Source: an uncultured Planctomycetales bacterium (GTDB lineage: Bacteria; Planctomycetota; Planctomycetia; Isosphaerales; Isosphaeraceae). From it: a stretch of DNA of 64,000 nucleotides. The notes under the pieces are model-generated. The model saw only the letters and a program-made list of their open reading frames with translations. It had not been told where the DNA came from and made no database searches. A program made the translations under genes and the position numbers. The DNA lies in assembly GCA_903926465.1 (NCBI GenBank), contig CAIYJE010000178.1, positions 1-64,000 of the forward strand, given 5' to 3'. The stretch's first letter is position 1; every line of letters begins with the position of its first letter. Below are positions 26,582-36,685 of this stretch, piece after piece.

Positions 26582-27616
26582 TGACGCCTGCTCAACATTG
26601 TGGTTGCTGGATCATATCAAAGAACGCTTAGATCAGAGTCTGTTGCGTCTGGCCAAAATCGTTGGTCCAACTTCAGAGGGTTGCCGCAAACGCGTCTACC
26701 CAATCTGTCCTCATACCTTCGGCATCACAAAAACAGCACATCTCGGTAGGAAAATGATCTCACCAAAACAGAAACAAGAAGCTCAGATCTCAAGTTATTG
26801 AAAACCGAGGAAACTTGGAGCGACCTTGTGTGCAACACTGGAAGAATTTGAGGGATGTTGATCCTAATGCTGCTAAATAGTGATACAACAGAATCAGGTT
26901 GAGCGTCAAGGGACCGTCGGAGACGAGCTGGCTCCTTGACCGTGATGTTCAGGAGTCTCTGAAACCAAGCCCTTGAACGTGTTTTTGAGAGCCGTGAATT
27001 GAACCACGAATTGGGCCATTGTCGAGTGTCCGAGTATCAGCCAGAGCCCGCGCAATTCTGCCTATGGTACGAAATCTGATCTTGGGCCGATCCTGTACCC
27101 GCTCAATTTGAGGACCTCCAAGCCATGCTAAACTTTTTCCAGCCTGGAACCCATCGGCCACCCTCAAGCTCCGCGTCCCCTCGTTCCCCAAACTCGAACG
27201 ATACGCAAGGGGCCCACTCCGCGTTGACTTGAGTCTGAAAAGTTGCACTTGCCAGTTTTGCGCCAACACCTTGACCCTAAAAACTCGTAACGATGTTAGT
27301 GTCCCTTCGGTTTAATGAATCACCTCATCGAACCTAACCTGTTTGCCAGCAAAGGCTAGCAAAGACCGTTGCAGATGACGGCACATTTGTTATACAATTG
27401 TTGTTGAACAGTCTCCAGGGGATTTTGGTAGTTGGTACGGCTTGTTCCGAAGAAGCTGGGTCGCCCAGGCGGAGCGAATGCCTGCTCGATCTCAGCAACA
27501 GCAATACCAACAAAGACCAGCGGTGACACGATACCCTGAGTTGAGTGATTAACTAGAGTTGATGGGGCAACTGTGCCTGTGGCACGGTAAAACTTCATCG
27601 CGGAGGAGATTCGGTA
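26582..27616. other. Long intergenic region (about 1 kb)
   Basis: No convincing gene on either strand. A 106-codon minus-strand ORF (26949-27269) has no recognisable domain, and part of it reads through a sequence around 27160-27200 (CTCCGCGTCCCCTCGTTCCC) that resembles a common palindromic repeat of bacterial genomes. The region separates the glycan genes from the DUF1501 cluster and should include the promoter of the latter. Confidence 0.35.
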
Positions 27617-28927
27617 ATGGCCGATCGAAGCAGCGGACAAACGATGTTCAGCCGTCGTGGCTTCCTCACGGTTGGCACCTTTGGCTTTGGCCTCACCCTG
27701 GCCGACTTCCTCCGGATGCGGGCCCGCGCCGATCAGAAGCAATACGACGCAATTGCCGCCAAGGCTGACTCGGTCATTCACATCTTCCTACCCGGCGGCA
27801 TGGCTCACCAGGAATCATTCGACCCCAAGCCGTACGCACCCATTGAATACCGGGGTGAGATGGGGACCATTCAGACCAAGATTCCGGGCGAAGTTTTCTC
27901 CGAAACGCTTCCTAAAACCGCCCAGATTGCCGACAAACTTTGCGTACTCCGCGCCATGACACACGGTGAGGCCGCCCACGAACGTGGCACTCACAACATG
28001 TTTACGGGGTACAAGCCCAGCCCCGCGCTGCTCTACCCCAGCATGGGAAGCGTGATTGCCCATGAGTACGGGCCCAAGAATAACCTTCCTCCCTACGTCT
28101 GCATTCCCAGCCAGCCTAACGTCTATGCTGGCACCGGTTACCTGAGTTCGGCTTTCTCGCCGTTTTCCTTGGGCGCTGATCCGGCCAGCAAAGGGTTCCG
28201 GGTCCAGGACCTCAACCTGCCAGGCGGCATTGATGATTCCCGGTTTGCCACCCGCCGCTCCGTGCTTGAGGCTGTGAACTCCCATTTCCGCTCCAAGGAA
28301 TCGTCCGACAACCTGACCGCCATGGATACCTTCTATGATCGGGCCTACAGCCTGATCAGCTCTCAGAAGGCCCGTGAGGCGTTCAATATTGAAGCCGAAA
28401 CGAACGAGGTTCGCGATTCCTACGGCCGCAACGAGGCCGGCCAGCGTATGCTCATGGCTCGCCGCCTGGTTGAAGCAGGTGTGCGGTTTGTGGTGCTTCA
28501 GTATGGCGGCTGGGACATGCACAACCAGATCACGGCCGGTATGAAGGGTCAGATGCCTGCGTTTGACCAGGCCTATTCCACCCTGATCTCCGACCTGTCC
28601 ACCCGTGGTCTGCTCGACCGCACGCTGGTGGTGGTGTCGAGCGAGTTCGGCCGTACGCCCAAGATTAATGCCACCGCCGGCCGCGACCACTGGCCCAAGG
28701 TGTTCAGCGTGGTTCTTGCCGGCGGCGGTACCAAGCCTGGCTTCGTGCTTGGCGCAAGTAATTCCACAGCCAGTGAGCCGGATCGCGACGCCATTGGCCC
28801 TGAAGACCTGGCCACCACAATCTATCACCAGCTTGGGGTTGTGGCCGACAAGGAACTGATGGCGCCAGGTCCACGTCCAATCGAGATCGTCGACGGCGGT
28901 AAGGTCCGGACCGAAATTCTGAGCTAA
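27617..28927 (+). CDS. DUF1501 protein, twin-arginine exported
   Basis: A 436-residue protein of the DUF1501 (alkaline-phosphatase/sulfatase-like fold) family, greatly expanded in planctomycetes. The twin-arginine signal SRRGFLTVG is at residues 12-20. Family motifs seen are IHIFLPGGMAHQESFDPK, ERGTHNMFTGY, the GWDMH segment and SSEFGRTPKIN followed by GRDHWPKV. A strong Shine-Dalgarno (GGAGG) precedes the ATG. It is the first of four same-strand genes with PPC, DUF1549/DUF1553 and cytochrome/WD40 products, a common planctomycete combination of unknown biochemical role. Confidence 0.88.
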   Translation: MADRSSGQTMFSRRGFLTVGTFGFGLTLADFLRMRARADQKQYDAIAAKADSVIHIFLPGGMAHQESFDPKPYAPIEYRGEMGTIQTKIPGEVFSETLPKTAQIADKLCVLRAMTHGEAAHERGTHNMFTGYKPSPALLYPSMGSVIAHEYGPKNNLPPYVCIPSQPNVYAGTGYLSSAFSPFSLGADPASKGFRVQDLNLPGGIDDSRFATRRSVLEAVNSHFRSKESSDNLTAMDTFYDRAYSLISSQKAREAFNIEAETNEVRDSYGRNEAGQRMLMARRLVEAGVRFVVLQYGGWDMHNQITAGMKGQMPAFDQAYSTLISDLSTRGLLDRTLVVVSSEFGRTPKINATAGRDHWPKVFSVVLAGGGTKPGFVLGASNSTASEPDRDAIGPEDLATTIYHQLGVVADKELMAPGPRPIEIVDGGKVRTEILS

Positions 28928-28944
28928 ACTGCAAAGCCAGCGGC

Positions 28945-28978
28945 GTTGCGTCCGGCGTCTGTCAGGCCCAGACGCAAC
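28945..28978 (+). terminator. Stem-loop after the DUF1501 gene
   Basis: Perfect 8-bp stem GTTGCGTC (28945-28952) / GACGCAAC (28971-28978), extendable with GC-rich flanks. No T-run follows, so it may be a weak or attenuating terminator, or an RNA processing structure. Confidence 0.35.
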
Positions 28979-29160
28979 CGCCGGTCATCCACTCAGTCCC
29001 CTCGCCATTGGCCTGGGGATTGCCAGTTGGATCCTGCCCACTGACCGCTCACAGCCGTGGCTACCCCAGGCACACGCCCTCTGCGGCACCCGCTGGCCAC
29101 ACTCGCCACGCCATCAGCCCTCCATTCATTCACTCCTTGCGATTGCTCTGGGCCAACACC

Positions 29161-31626
29161 ATGCGAAGGATCTTCACACTCGGCGTTTGTGGTGTGTTTC
29201 TGAGCGTTGCCGCTCTCTGCCACGCTGCCACTCCATCACTGACGGCCGTCCGACCCGCCGGTGCACAACGGGGAACCGAAGTTGAGGTCATGCTCTCTGG
29301 CGCACGCCTGGGAGACGCACAACAGATCCTCTGGTATCAGCCTGGGATCGAAACCCTGAGTATCGAAAAGGTCGATGACAACAAGGTGAAGGCCAAGCTC
29401 AAGCTTGCTGCCAACTGCCCACTTGGGCTCCATGACCTTCGCCTTCGCACGGCCACCGGCATCAGCGAACTGCGCACCTTCAGCGTGGGGGCCTATCCTG
29501 AAACGCAGGAAATTGAGCCCAATAACGACTTTGCCGCCCCACAGGCAATCACGCTGGGCTCGGTGGTGAACGGTGTGGCTGAGAACGAAGATGTTGATTA
29601 CTTCGTGGTTGAAGCCAAGCAGGGACAACGGATCACGGCCGAAGTGGAGGGGATCCGGCTTGGGATCACCCACTTCGATCCTTATGTGGCAATCTTGAAT
29701 GCCAAGCGGTTTGAACTTTCGTCCAGCGATGACCTCTCCCTGGTTCGCCAAGATGGACTGGCCTCCATTGTGGCCCCTGAAGATGGTCGATACATCATTC
29801 AGGTTCGAGAATCGGCTTATGCTGGCAACGGCGGTTGCCTCTATCGCCTCCACGTGGGTGACTTTCCTCGACCCCGGGCCCTGGTGCCGGCCGGCGGCCA
29901 GCCAGGCCAGACCGTAGATGTGAAATGGATCGGTGACGTGGCCGGTGACCGCACCACCCCGGTGGCAATCCCCGGTGAGGCCGCTTTTTCCACCGGCCGA
30001 TATCAGCAAGATCAACTCTTCGGACTTTATGCCGAGGATGATCACGGCATGGCCCCATACCCCACACCTTTCCGAATTTCACCGTTCGGGAACGTGATCG
30101 AAGTTGAGCCCAACGACAACCATGACCAGGCCACGCCATTCACGGCTCCGCTGGCTCTCAACGGGGTGATAGAGAAGCCTGGCGATGTTGATCACTTCGC
30201 GTTCTCCGCCAAGAAGGGCCAGGTGTTTGATATCAATGCCTGGGCCCGCCGGCTCCGGTCGCCGCTTGACCCGGTCTTGCACATTGCCAAGAAGGGCGGG
30301 GCCTACATCGCCGGCGCCGATGACAGCCAGGGGCCAGACTCGGTGCTCCGGTTCACAGCTCCGGACGATGGCGAGTATGTTGTCTACATCCACGATCACC
30401 TGAAAAAAGGAAGTCCCACTTCCTTCTATCGAATCGAGCTGACCCCCGTTGAAGCCAAGCTCACCACCAACTTCCTGAGCGAGCAGGCGGCCATTGGAAC
30501 GCCCAACGTGACGGTCTCGGTCCCCAAGGGTAATCGTCAGGCTGCGCTGGTTTATGCGAGCCGCGTTGATTTTGGTGGCGATCTCAAAATTGCTCCAGAG
30601 TCTTTACCGCCTGGCATGAGCGTGGAGAGTGACATCATGCCCGGCAGTCAGCCGGTGGTTCCGGTGCTGTTCACGGCTGCTGCCGATGCTCCCGTGGGGG
30701 GGGTACTCACCCGGATGATGGGCACTCCGGTTGATGAGAAGATCAAGCTGGCTTCTCAGGATTTCACTCATCTGAGTGTGCTCGTCTTTGGCGCCAACAA
30801 CGTCGATTTCTGGTCACGTACAGTCGATCGAGCGGCAGTGGCGGTGACCGAGGAATGCCCGTACACCATTGAGGTTGTGGAACCCAAGGTGCCTTTGGTC
30901 AATAGCGGGACCATGAACCTCAAGGTGGTTGCCAAGCGCAAAGAGGGGTTCAAAGCCCCCATCAACATCAGCTTCCCTTGGTTGCCACCGGGCGTGGGGG
31001 CATCGGGTAACGTGACCATCCCTGAAGGGAAGGACGAGATCGTTATGCCCATGAACGCCAACGGGGCAGAGGCCAGAGCCTGGAAACTGGTTGTTCATGG
31101 CGACTCAACGGTACCCACGGGCCCGATCCGGGTTTCGTCTCAGCTCTTCAACCTGCGAATCGACCAGCCCTATGTGGCGTTTGCCTACAACAACACGGCC
31201 TGTGACCAGGGCAAGGAAACCGATCTGGCGGTAAAGATCACCAAGGCCAAAGACTTTGAAGGCGAGGCCACGGTCACGCTGATCGGCCTGCCAAACAAGG
31301 CCACCAGCGACCCAAAGACGATCAGCAAAGACACCCAGGACTTGCTCTTTCATATCAAGACCGCAGCCGATACCCCGACCGGCAACCATGCCAACCTGTT
31401 CTGTCAGGTGGTGGTGACCCAGAATGGTGAACCGATTGTGCATAACCTGGGCACGGCGGCACTTCGCGTGGATGTTCCCATTGCCCCCAAGGCCGACGCA
31501 CCCATGCCGGCCGCCGAGGCTGCCAAGCCAGAACCGGCGGCAGCCCCGGCCAAGCCGCTGTCTCGACTGGAACAACTCCGCAAAGATGCTGCGAACAAAG
31601 CCAAAGCGCCAGAGACTCCCAAGTGA
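29161..31626 (+). CDS. Secreted protein with PPC (bacterial pre-peptidase C-terminal) domains
   Basis: An 821-residue exported protein. The ATG at 29161 gives a classic signal peptide (MRRIFTLGVCGVFLSVAALC, cleavage near AHA-ATP). The next segment looks like an IPT/Ig-like fold (VRPAGAQRGTEVEVMLSG). Two PPC-type beta-sandwich domains follow, each introduced by an acidic-Asn motif (EPNNDF and EPNDNHDQATP) and each with a DVDYF/DVDHF strand. The C-terminus is Ala/Pro/Lys-rich. No catalytic domain is visible. It is likely a surface-binding or scaffold protein of the cluster. Confidence 0.8.
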   Translation: MRRIFTLGVCGVFLSVAALCHAATPSLTAVRPAGAQRGTEVEVMLSGARLGDAQQILWYQPGIETLSIEKVDDNKVKAKLKLAANCPLGLHDLRLRTATGISELRTFSVGAYPETQEIEPNNDFAAPQAITLGSVVNGVAENEDVDYFVVEAKQGQRITAEVEGIRLGITHFDPYVAILNAKRFELSSSDDLSLVRQDGLASIVAPEDGRYIIQVRESAYAGNGGCLYRLHVGDFPRPRALVPAGGQPGQTVDVKWIGDVAGDRTTPVAIPGEAAFSTGRYQQDQLFGLYAEDDHGMAPYPTPFRISPFGNVIEVEPNDNHDQATPFTAPLALNGVIEKPGDVDHFAFSAKKGQVFDINAWARRLRSPLDPVLHIAKKGGAYIAGADDSQGPDSVLRFTAPDDGEYVVYIHDHLKKGSPTSFYRIELTPVEAKLTTNFLSEQAAIGTPNVTVSVPKGNRQAALVYASRVDFGGDLKIAPESLPPGMSVESDIMPGSQPVVPVLFTAAADAPVGGVLTRMMGTPVDEKIKLASQDFTHLSVLVFGANNVDFWSRTVDRAAVAVTEECPYTIEVVEPKVPLVNSGTMNLKVVAKRKEGFKAPINISFPWLPPGVGASGNVTIPEGKDEIVMPMNANGAEARAWKLVVHGDSTVPTGPIRVSSQLFNLRIDQPYVAFAYNNTACDQGKETDLAVKITKAKDFEGEATVTLIGLPNKATSDPKTISKDTQDLLFHIKTAADTPTGNHANLFCQVVVTQNGEPIVHNLGTAALRVDVPIAPKADAPMPAAEAAKPEPAAAPAKPLSRLEQLRKDAANKAKAPETPK

Positions 31627-31733
31627 GCCTGGCGAAATCGCTCGCATGCCGGAAACACCGGCAACCATATTCTTTCAAGGCGTGAGGCTTCGCCTCGCTG
31701 ACTATCGACTTCTTGATCCCTGGTGAACCACTC

Positions 31734-34172
31734 ATGAAACTGCCATTCTCGCTGGCCCTGAGCGTTGCCCTGGCGCTGGCCTTTCCTGCACCTGGCCAGC
31801 AACCTGGTGTGAACCCCGCCAGACTTGAGGTCTTTCCGCCTGATATTCAGCTCTCGGGCGTACGAGATCGGCAGCTCCTGGTGATCCAGGCCACCTACCC
31901 AGATGGCATCACGCGAGATGTCACGACCGAGGCCCAAATCAAGCTGGCGAACCCCGGCCTGGTGCGTCGCGAAGGGCCAACCTTCTGGGCAGCCGCCGAT
32001 GGTGAGACCACACTGGCTGCCGAGTTCGGCGGCCAGACCGTGACGATTCCGGTCAAGGTCAGCCAGGCTGCGGTCACTGCGCCGCTCTCGTTCCGCCTGG
32101 ATGTGATGCCGATTTTCATGCGTACCGGCTGTAACACCGGCAGTTGCCATGGCGCAGCCCGCGGCAAAGATGGGTTTCGCATCTCGCTGTTCGGCTTCGA
32201 TCCCGATGGTGATTACAACCGCATTACCCGTGAGATGGTTGGCCGCCGTGTGAATCTGGCCGTGCCCGGAGAAAGTACGCTGATCGAAAAATCGCTGGGC
32301 TCGGTACCCCACACCGGTGGTAAGCGATTTGAGGCCGGCAGCGAATATCACCAGGTGATGCTGGAGTGGATCAACGCTGGTGCGGTGAATGATGATGCCA
32401 GCAAGTTGCCCAAGGTGGTCGGGGTTGAACTTTACCCCAAAACGATCGTGCTTGATGGCCCAGGTGCCACCCAGCAGATGACGGCCCGGGCCAAATACTC
32501 TGACGGCTCAGACCGCGATGTGACTAGCCTGGCGGTCTTCCTGACCAATAACGAGACCTCTGCAAAGATTTCAGAGGGCGGTCTGATCACCGGCGCGGAG
32601 CGAGGCGAAGCCTTTGTGATGGCCCGGTTTGAGACGTTTACCGTGGGGTCTCAGGTTCTGGTGCTCCCCAAGGGACTGCAGTTTCAGTACCCAGAAGAGT
32701 CTGAGGTCAACTATGTCGACGCGATGGTGGCAACCAAGCTCAAGAAATTGCGCATGGCTCCCTCTGGCGTTTGTAGTGATGAAGACTTCCTTCGCCGCAT
32801 CTTCATTGACATTGTCGGGCTGGTCCCCACGGTCGATGAATACCAAAAATTCGTCAGCTCCACCGAGGCCGATAAGCGTTCCAAGCTGATCAACGAACTG
32901 CTGGAACGGAAAGAATTTGCCGAGATCTGGGTGAACAAGTGGGCGGAACTGCTACAGGTTCGCCAGATTCCGAACCAGATCAGCCAGAAGGGGATGTTCC
33001 TCTACTACAATTGGCTTGTGGACATGCTCCAGAAGAACACGCCAATGGACCAGTTCGTCCAGGAATTACTGGGGGCCAGCGGCGGTACCTTCTCGAACCC
33101 GGCCACCAACTTCTATCAGGTCACCAATGACCGTCTGCTGCTGACCGAGAACGTAGCTCAGGTTTTCATGGGGATGCGGATCCAGTGCGCCCAGTGTCAC
33201 AACCATCCGTTTGATCGCTGGACCATGGACGACTACTACAGTTTCTCGGCGTTCTTTGCCCAGATCGGACGGAAGCAGGGTGAAGATTACCGAGAAACGA
33301 TCGTCTTCAATGCCGGCGGTGGCGAAGCCAATCATCCGGTGGGCGGACGCGTGATGAAGCCCAAGTTCCTGGGCGGCGAGGAACCGGACACGGCTGGTAA
33401 AGATCGGCGGGCCACCGTGGCTGCCTGGGTTGGGTCAAAAGAGAATCCGTTCTTCGCGCGCAGCTTTGTCAACCGGGTCTGGGCCCACTTCTTCGGGCTG
33501 GGGATTGTGGAACCGGTGGATGACTTCCGGGTATCTAACCCGGCGTCCAACCCCGAGTTACTGGATGAGCTGGCCAAGCGATTCACCGACTCCAAGTATG
33601 ACTTGAAGCAACTGGTGCGTGAGATCTGCAACTCACACACCTATCAGCGGTCCACTCAGCGCAATGAGACCAACCAGCTCGACGAGAAGAACTTCGCCCA
33701 TGCCAACCTGCGCAGGATCAAGGCGGAGAACTTGCTGGACGTGATCAGCGAGGCCACTGACACCCGCGACAAGTTCCCTGGACTGCCGCTAGGTGCGCGG
33801 GCGGTCCAGATTGCAGACGGTGCGGTTTCGACCTACTTCCTGACCACCTTCGGCCGTGCCACCCGGGAAACGGTCTGCTCTTGCGAGGTGAAGATGGAGC
33901 CCACCCTGTCTCAGGCGCTCCACTTGCTCAACGGTGACACCGTCAACTCCAAGATCAACCAGGGCGGGGTCATCAAGAAGCTGCTCGCCGAGAAGAAGTT
34001 CCCGGAAGAGCGAATTGTCGAACTCTACGTTCGTACCCTGACTCGCATGCCAACCAAGGCCGAGGTTGATCAACTGGTCAACGTCTTGAACACGGCCCCC
34101 AATGCCGAACAGGGCCTGCTAGACATTTACTGGGCTCTGCTCAACAGTCGCGAGTTTCTGTTCAACCATTGA
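31734..34172 (+). CDS. DUF1549/DUF1553 protein with BIG-2-like domains
   Basis: An 812-residue exported protein; the ATG at 31734 gives a signal peptide ending near PAPGQQ. Ig-like BIG-2 segments (SGVRDRQLLVIQATY; then ATQQMTARAKYSDGSDRDVT) lie around GCNTGSCHGA at about residue 131, a Cys-rich site resembling a cytochrome-like motif. Then come DUF1549 (FLRRIFIDIVGLVPT onward), the haem-type CAQCHNHPFDRW (about residue 484), and DUF1553 (FARSFVNRVWAHFFGLGIVEP). These domains are a planctomycete hallmark, usually encoded beside DUF1501. Function unknown; CxxCH implies haem attachment outside the cytoplasm. Confidence 0.88.
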   Translation: MKLPFSLALSVALALAFPAPGQQPGVNPARLEVFPPDIQLSGVRDRQLLVIQATYPDGITRDVTTEAQIKLANPGLVRREGPTFWAAADGETTLAAEFGGQTVTIPVKVSQAAVTAPLSFRLDVMPIFMRTGCNTGSCHGAARGKDGFRISLFGFDPDGDYNRITREMVGRRVNLAVPGESTLIEKSLGSVPHTGGKRFEAGSEYHQVMLEWINAGAVNDDASKLPKVVGVELYPKTIVLDGPGATQQMTARAKYSDGSDRDVTSLAVFLTNNETSAKISEGGLITGAERGEAFVMARFETFTVGSQVLVLPKGLQFQYPEESEVNYVDAMVATKLKKLRMAPSGVCSDEDFLRRIFIDIVGLVPTVDEYQKFVSSTEADKRSKLINELLERKEFAEIWVNKWAELLQVRQIPNQISQKGMFLYYNWLVDMLQKNTPMDQFVQELLGASGGTFSNPATNFYQVTNDRLLLTENVAQVFMGMRIQCAQCHNHPFDRWTMDDYYSFSAFFAQIGRKQGEDYRETIVFNAGGGEANHPVGGRVMKPKFLGGEEPDTAGKDRRATVAAWVGSKENPFFARSFVNRVWAHFFGLGIVEPVDDFRVSNPASNPELLDELAKRFTDSKYDLKQLVREICNSHTYQRSTQRNETNQLDEKNFAHANLRRIKAENLLDVISEATDTRDKFPGLPLGARAVQIADGAVSTYFLTTFGRATRETVCSCEVKMEPTLSQALHLLNGDTVNSKINQGGVIKKLLAEKKFPEERIVELYVRTLTRMPTKAEVDQLVNVLNTAPNAEQGLLDIYWALLNSREFLFNH

Positions 34173-34290
34173 TGGCCGGGGGCTGGCTGTCTCGGCTCGC
34201 CAAGCGGGCGGTCGTGAATCTGGCCATGTTCTGAACAATCGATCCTGCAATTGATATTCAACCCACGCGGTAAGAACGAGGACTTTCGTC

Positions 34291-36438
34291 ATGTTGGCTC
34301 GCGTAATCGCATATTCATGCGTGATGATCGGCGGCGTGTTCGCCCCGGTCTCGCTGGCTCAGGAGGCAGCCAAGGCTCCCAACTACAAGGACGACGTTCT
34401 GCCGGTTTTCAATGCCCGCTGCAACTCTTGCCATAACCCGGACAAGAAGAAGGGCGGCCTGGTTCTTGATAATTATGCTGGCATGATGCAGGGGGGAAGT
34501 TCAGGCAAGGTGATTGAGCCAGGAGACGCCGACAATAGCCGGCTCTACCTGCTGACGGCCCATGAAGAAAAGCCGGAGATGCCGCCCAGCAGCCCCAAGA
34601 TTGCGGACGAGGAACTCGCCGTGATCCGCAAGTGGATAGAGGGGGGCGCACTTGAGATGTCGGGCAGCACGACCATGGTGAAGGCCAAGCCCAAGGTCGA
34701 GTTCAAGCTTGACCCCTCCAGCATTGGCAAGCCGCAAGGCGAGCCGGCCATGCCCCAGTCTCTGCCCACCGAACCGGTAGTTATCAGCCCGCGCCCCAAC
34801 GCCATCACCGCCCTGGCGCATAGTCCCTGGGCACCTCTGGCCGCGGTTGCCGGCCACAAGCAGGTTTTGCTGTACAACACCCAGAGCCAGCAACTGATTG
34901 GGGTTCTGCCCTTTGCCGAGGGAATCATTGAGGTTCTCAAGTTCACGCTGGACGGCGACCTGCTGCTGGCGGGCGGCGGCCGGGGTGGCCAATCGGGCCG
35001 CGTGGTGGTTTGGGACGTGAAGACCGGCGAGCGGCTCTTTGAAGTTGGCAAAGAGTACGACACCGTGCTGGCCGCCGATATCAGCCCAGACCGCAGCATG
35101 GTGGCGCTTGGTGGGCCAAGCAAAGTGCTGCGGGTTTATAACTCGTCCGATGGTGAACTGGTTTACGAGTGCAAGAAGCATACAGAATGGGTTACGGCCG
35201 TTGGCTTCAGCCCCGATGGCGTGCTGCTGGCTTCTGGTGATCGCAATGGCGGGCTGCTGGTCTGGGAGGCCCCGACCGGTCGGGAGTTCTATGACCTGCG
35301 CAACCATACGGCGATGATCTCCGATCTCTCGTGGCGGCTCGATTCCAACCTGCTGGCCTCGGGCTCGGAAGACGGTTCGATCCGGCTCTGGGAGATGGAG
35401 AAGGGGACCCAGGCCAAGACGTGGGCAGCCCACCCCGGCGGGCTGGAAAGCGTGAAGTTCGCCAAGGATGGTCGGCTGGTTTCGACCGGTCGTGACCGGC
35501 TTACCAAGGTGTGGGATCAAAACGGCGCGGAGAAGAAAAAACTCGAGCCGTTCCCAGATGTGGCCACTCGCGCGGTCTTCAACCAGGACGACACCATGGT
35601 CGTCTCTGGCGATTACTCGGGCGAGGTCCGAATTCACGAGGTGAACGAAGGCAAGCGTATTGGCGCACTTTCGGCCAACCCGCTACCGGTGGCAACCCGG
35701 CTTGAACAGCTTCCGGCGACCCTGGCCCAGGCCCGGACCGATGCCGAGAAGGCAGCCATGTCCATCGCCCCGCTCCAAGAGCAGGTCAAGGCGCAGCAAG
35801 CGGCCGTGGCCAAGGCCCAAGAGGGGGTGGAAGCCGCCAATAAGGTCGCTGCCGAAGCCCAGGCGGCAGTCACTGCCGCTGAGGCCTTGCTACCCCAGAA
35901 GGTGGCTGCCGAGCAAGAAGCCGCTAAACTGGCCACAACCGCGGAAGAGACGCGTGTCAAAACCGTTCAGGTTCGCGAGAAGGCCTTCCAGGAACTGAAG
36001 GCCAAGACCGAGGCCGCGACCAAGGCGGCAGAGGCTTTTGCAGCCTCAAAGAAAACCGATGCCGACAAGAATACCGCGACCCAGGCAGCCACTGCGCGTG
36101 ATACTGCAATCCGTGAACTGGATGCCGCCCTGCCAGGCTGGAACGCAGCCATTGAAGCCAGCGGTACGGCCCGGCTTGCACTTGAGCAAGCAACATCAGC
36201 CCGATTGCTGGTCGAGGCCAAGGTCCCCGCTTTGAAGCTGGCCATGGCTGGCCCTCAGGGGGCCGTGGATGGAGCCAAGGCCGCCATCACGGCCGCTCAG
36301 GCGGCCCAGCAGGCGGCTGAAAAAGCGGTGGCAACGGCCACGGCCGGAGCCGAAGCCGCCAAGGTCCGAATCACCACGCTTGAGGCTGAAATCGAACGGC
36401 TGAAAGCCGAGAAAGACAGGCTGAGCGCGGCGAAGTAG
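34291..36438 (+). CDS. Planctomycete cytochrome-c / WD40 repeat fusion
   Basis: A 715-residue exported protein with GAGGA-type SD. The signal peptide ends near SLAQEAA. The first domain is a planctomycete cytochrome-c type (PSCyt1) with CNSCH at residues 44-48. Several WD40 repeats follow (GHKQVLLYNT, VWDVKTGERLFEV, SEDGSIRLWEM, TKVWDQNG), forming a propeller from about residue 155 to 450. The last 250 residues are Ala/Glu/Lys-rich coiled coil. It may be an extracytoplasmic electron-transfer or binding scaffold linked to the DUF1549/DUF1501 proteins. Confidence 0.85.
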   Translation: MLARVIAYSCVMIGGVFAPVSLAQEAAKAPNYKDDVLPVFNARCNSCHNPDKKKGGLVLDNYAGMMQGGSSGKVIEPGDADNSRLYLLTAHEEKPEMPPSSPKIADEELAVIRKWIEGGALEMSGSTTMVKAKPKVEFKLDPSSIGKPQGEPAMPQSLPTEPVVISPRPNAITALAHSPWAPLAAVAGHKQVLLYNTQSQQLIGVLPFAEGIIEVLKFTLDGDLLLAGGGRGGQSGRVVVWDVKTGERLFEVGKEYDTVLAADISPDRSMVALGGPSKVLRVYNSSDGELVYECKKHTEWVTAVGFSPDGVLLASGDRNGGLLVWEAPTGREFYDLRNHTAMISDLSWRLDSNLLASGSEDGSIRLWEMEKGTQAKTWAAHPGGLESVKFAKDGRLVSTGRDRLTKVWDQNGAEKKKLEPFPDVATRAVFNQDDTMVVSGDYSGEVRIHEVNEGKRIGALSANPLPVATRLEQLPATLAQARTDAEKAAMSIAPLQEQVKAQQAAVAKAQEGVEAANKVAAEAQAAVTAAEALLPQKVAAEQEAAKLATTAEETRVKTVQVREKAFQELKAKTEAATKAAEAFAASKKTDADKNTATQAATARDTAIRELDAALPGWNAAIEASGTARLALEQATSARLLVEAKVPALKLAMAGPQGAVDGAKAAITAAQAAQQAAEKAVATATAGAEAAKVRITTLEAEIERLKAEKDRLSAAK

Positions 36439-36444
36439 AGAAGC

Positions 36445-36531
36445 ATGGACGGTATGGACCCACCCTGACGAAATTCAGTTGGTCCTGTGACTCTTCATGA
36501 TATTGTCCATTCCGTCCATCTCGTCCATTCC
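36445..36531. repeat. Long inverted repeat with short tandem units, copy A
   Basis: Arms ATGGACGGTATGGAC (36445-36459) and GTCCATTCCGTCCAT (36505-36519) pair at 14 of 15 positions across a 45-nt loop. The right arm continues as a 9-bp tandem unit GTCCATTCC/GTCCATCTC/GTCCATTCC. A degraded copy lies near 61061-61087. Confidence 0.55.
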
Positions 36532-36574
36532 GCTCATAAATGCTGTTGTCTCAGTTTTGCTTTGGTTCTTAGGG

Positions 36575-36606
36575 AGGCCGTGCCAATTATTGGCGCGGCC
36601 TTTTTG
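36575..36606 (+). terminator. Strong intrinsic terminator of the secretome cluster
   Basis: Ten-base-pair stem (36576-36585 with 36591-36600, one G-U pair) with a 5-nt loop followed by TTTTT. It ends the DUF1501-PPC-DUF1549-WD40 transcript. Confidence 0.8.
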
Positions 36607-36674
36607 TTGGGCGGAACGATGAATGGCCCGAAGCAATAATCATGCTAATTGCCACTGTTTCATTTGTTTAAATC

Positions 36675-36684
36675 GGAGGTGATC
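36675..36684 (+). promoter_or_regulatory. Extended Shine-Dalgarno sequence
   Basis: GGAGGTGATC is complementary to ten consecutive bases of the usual 16S rRNA 3' end; the GGAGG core ends 6 nt before the ATG at 36686. It is much stronger than most sites in this window and predicts efficient initiation. Confidence 0.7.
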
Positions 36685-36685
36685 C

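Noticed and set aside
26949-27269. 106-codon minus-strand ORF in the 1-kb gap
   Set aside because: No domain, no ribosome site, and partly formed by a repeat-like sequence.
27815-28828. 337-codon antisense ORF over the DUF1501 gene
   Set aside because: It mirrors a strongly conserved gene in a GC-rich genome and has no domain of its own.
34501-35637. 378-codon antisense ORF over the WD40 gene
   Set aside because: Shadow frame; the sense frame has clear WD40 repeats.
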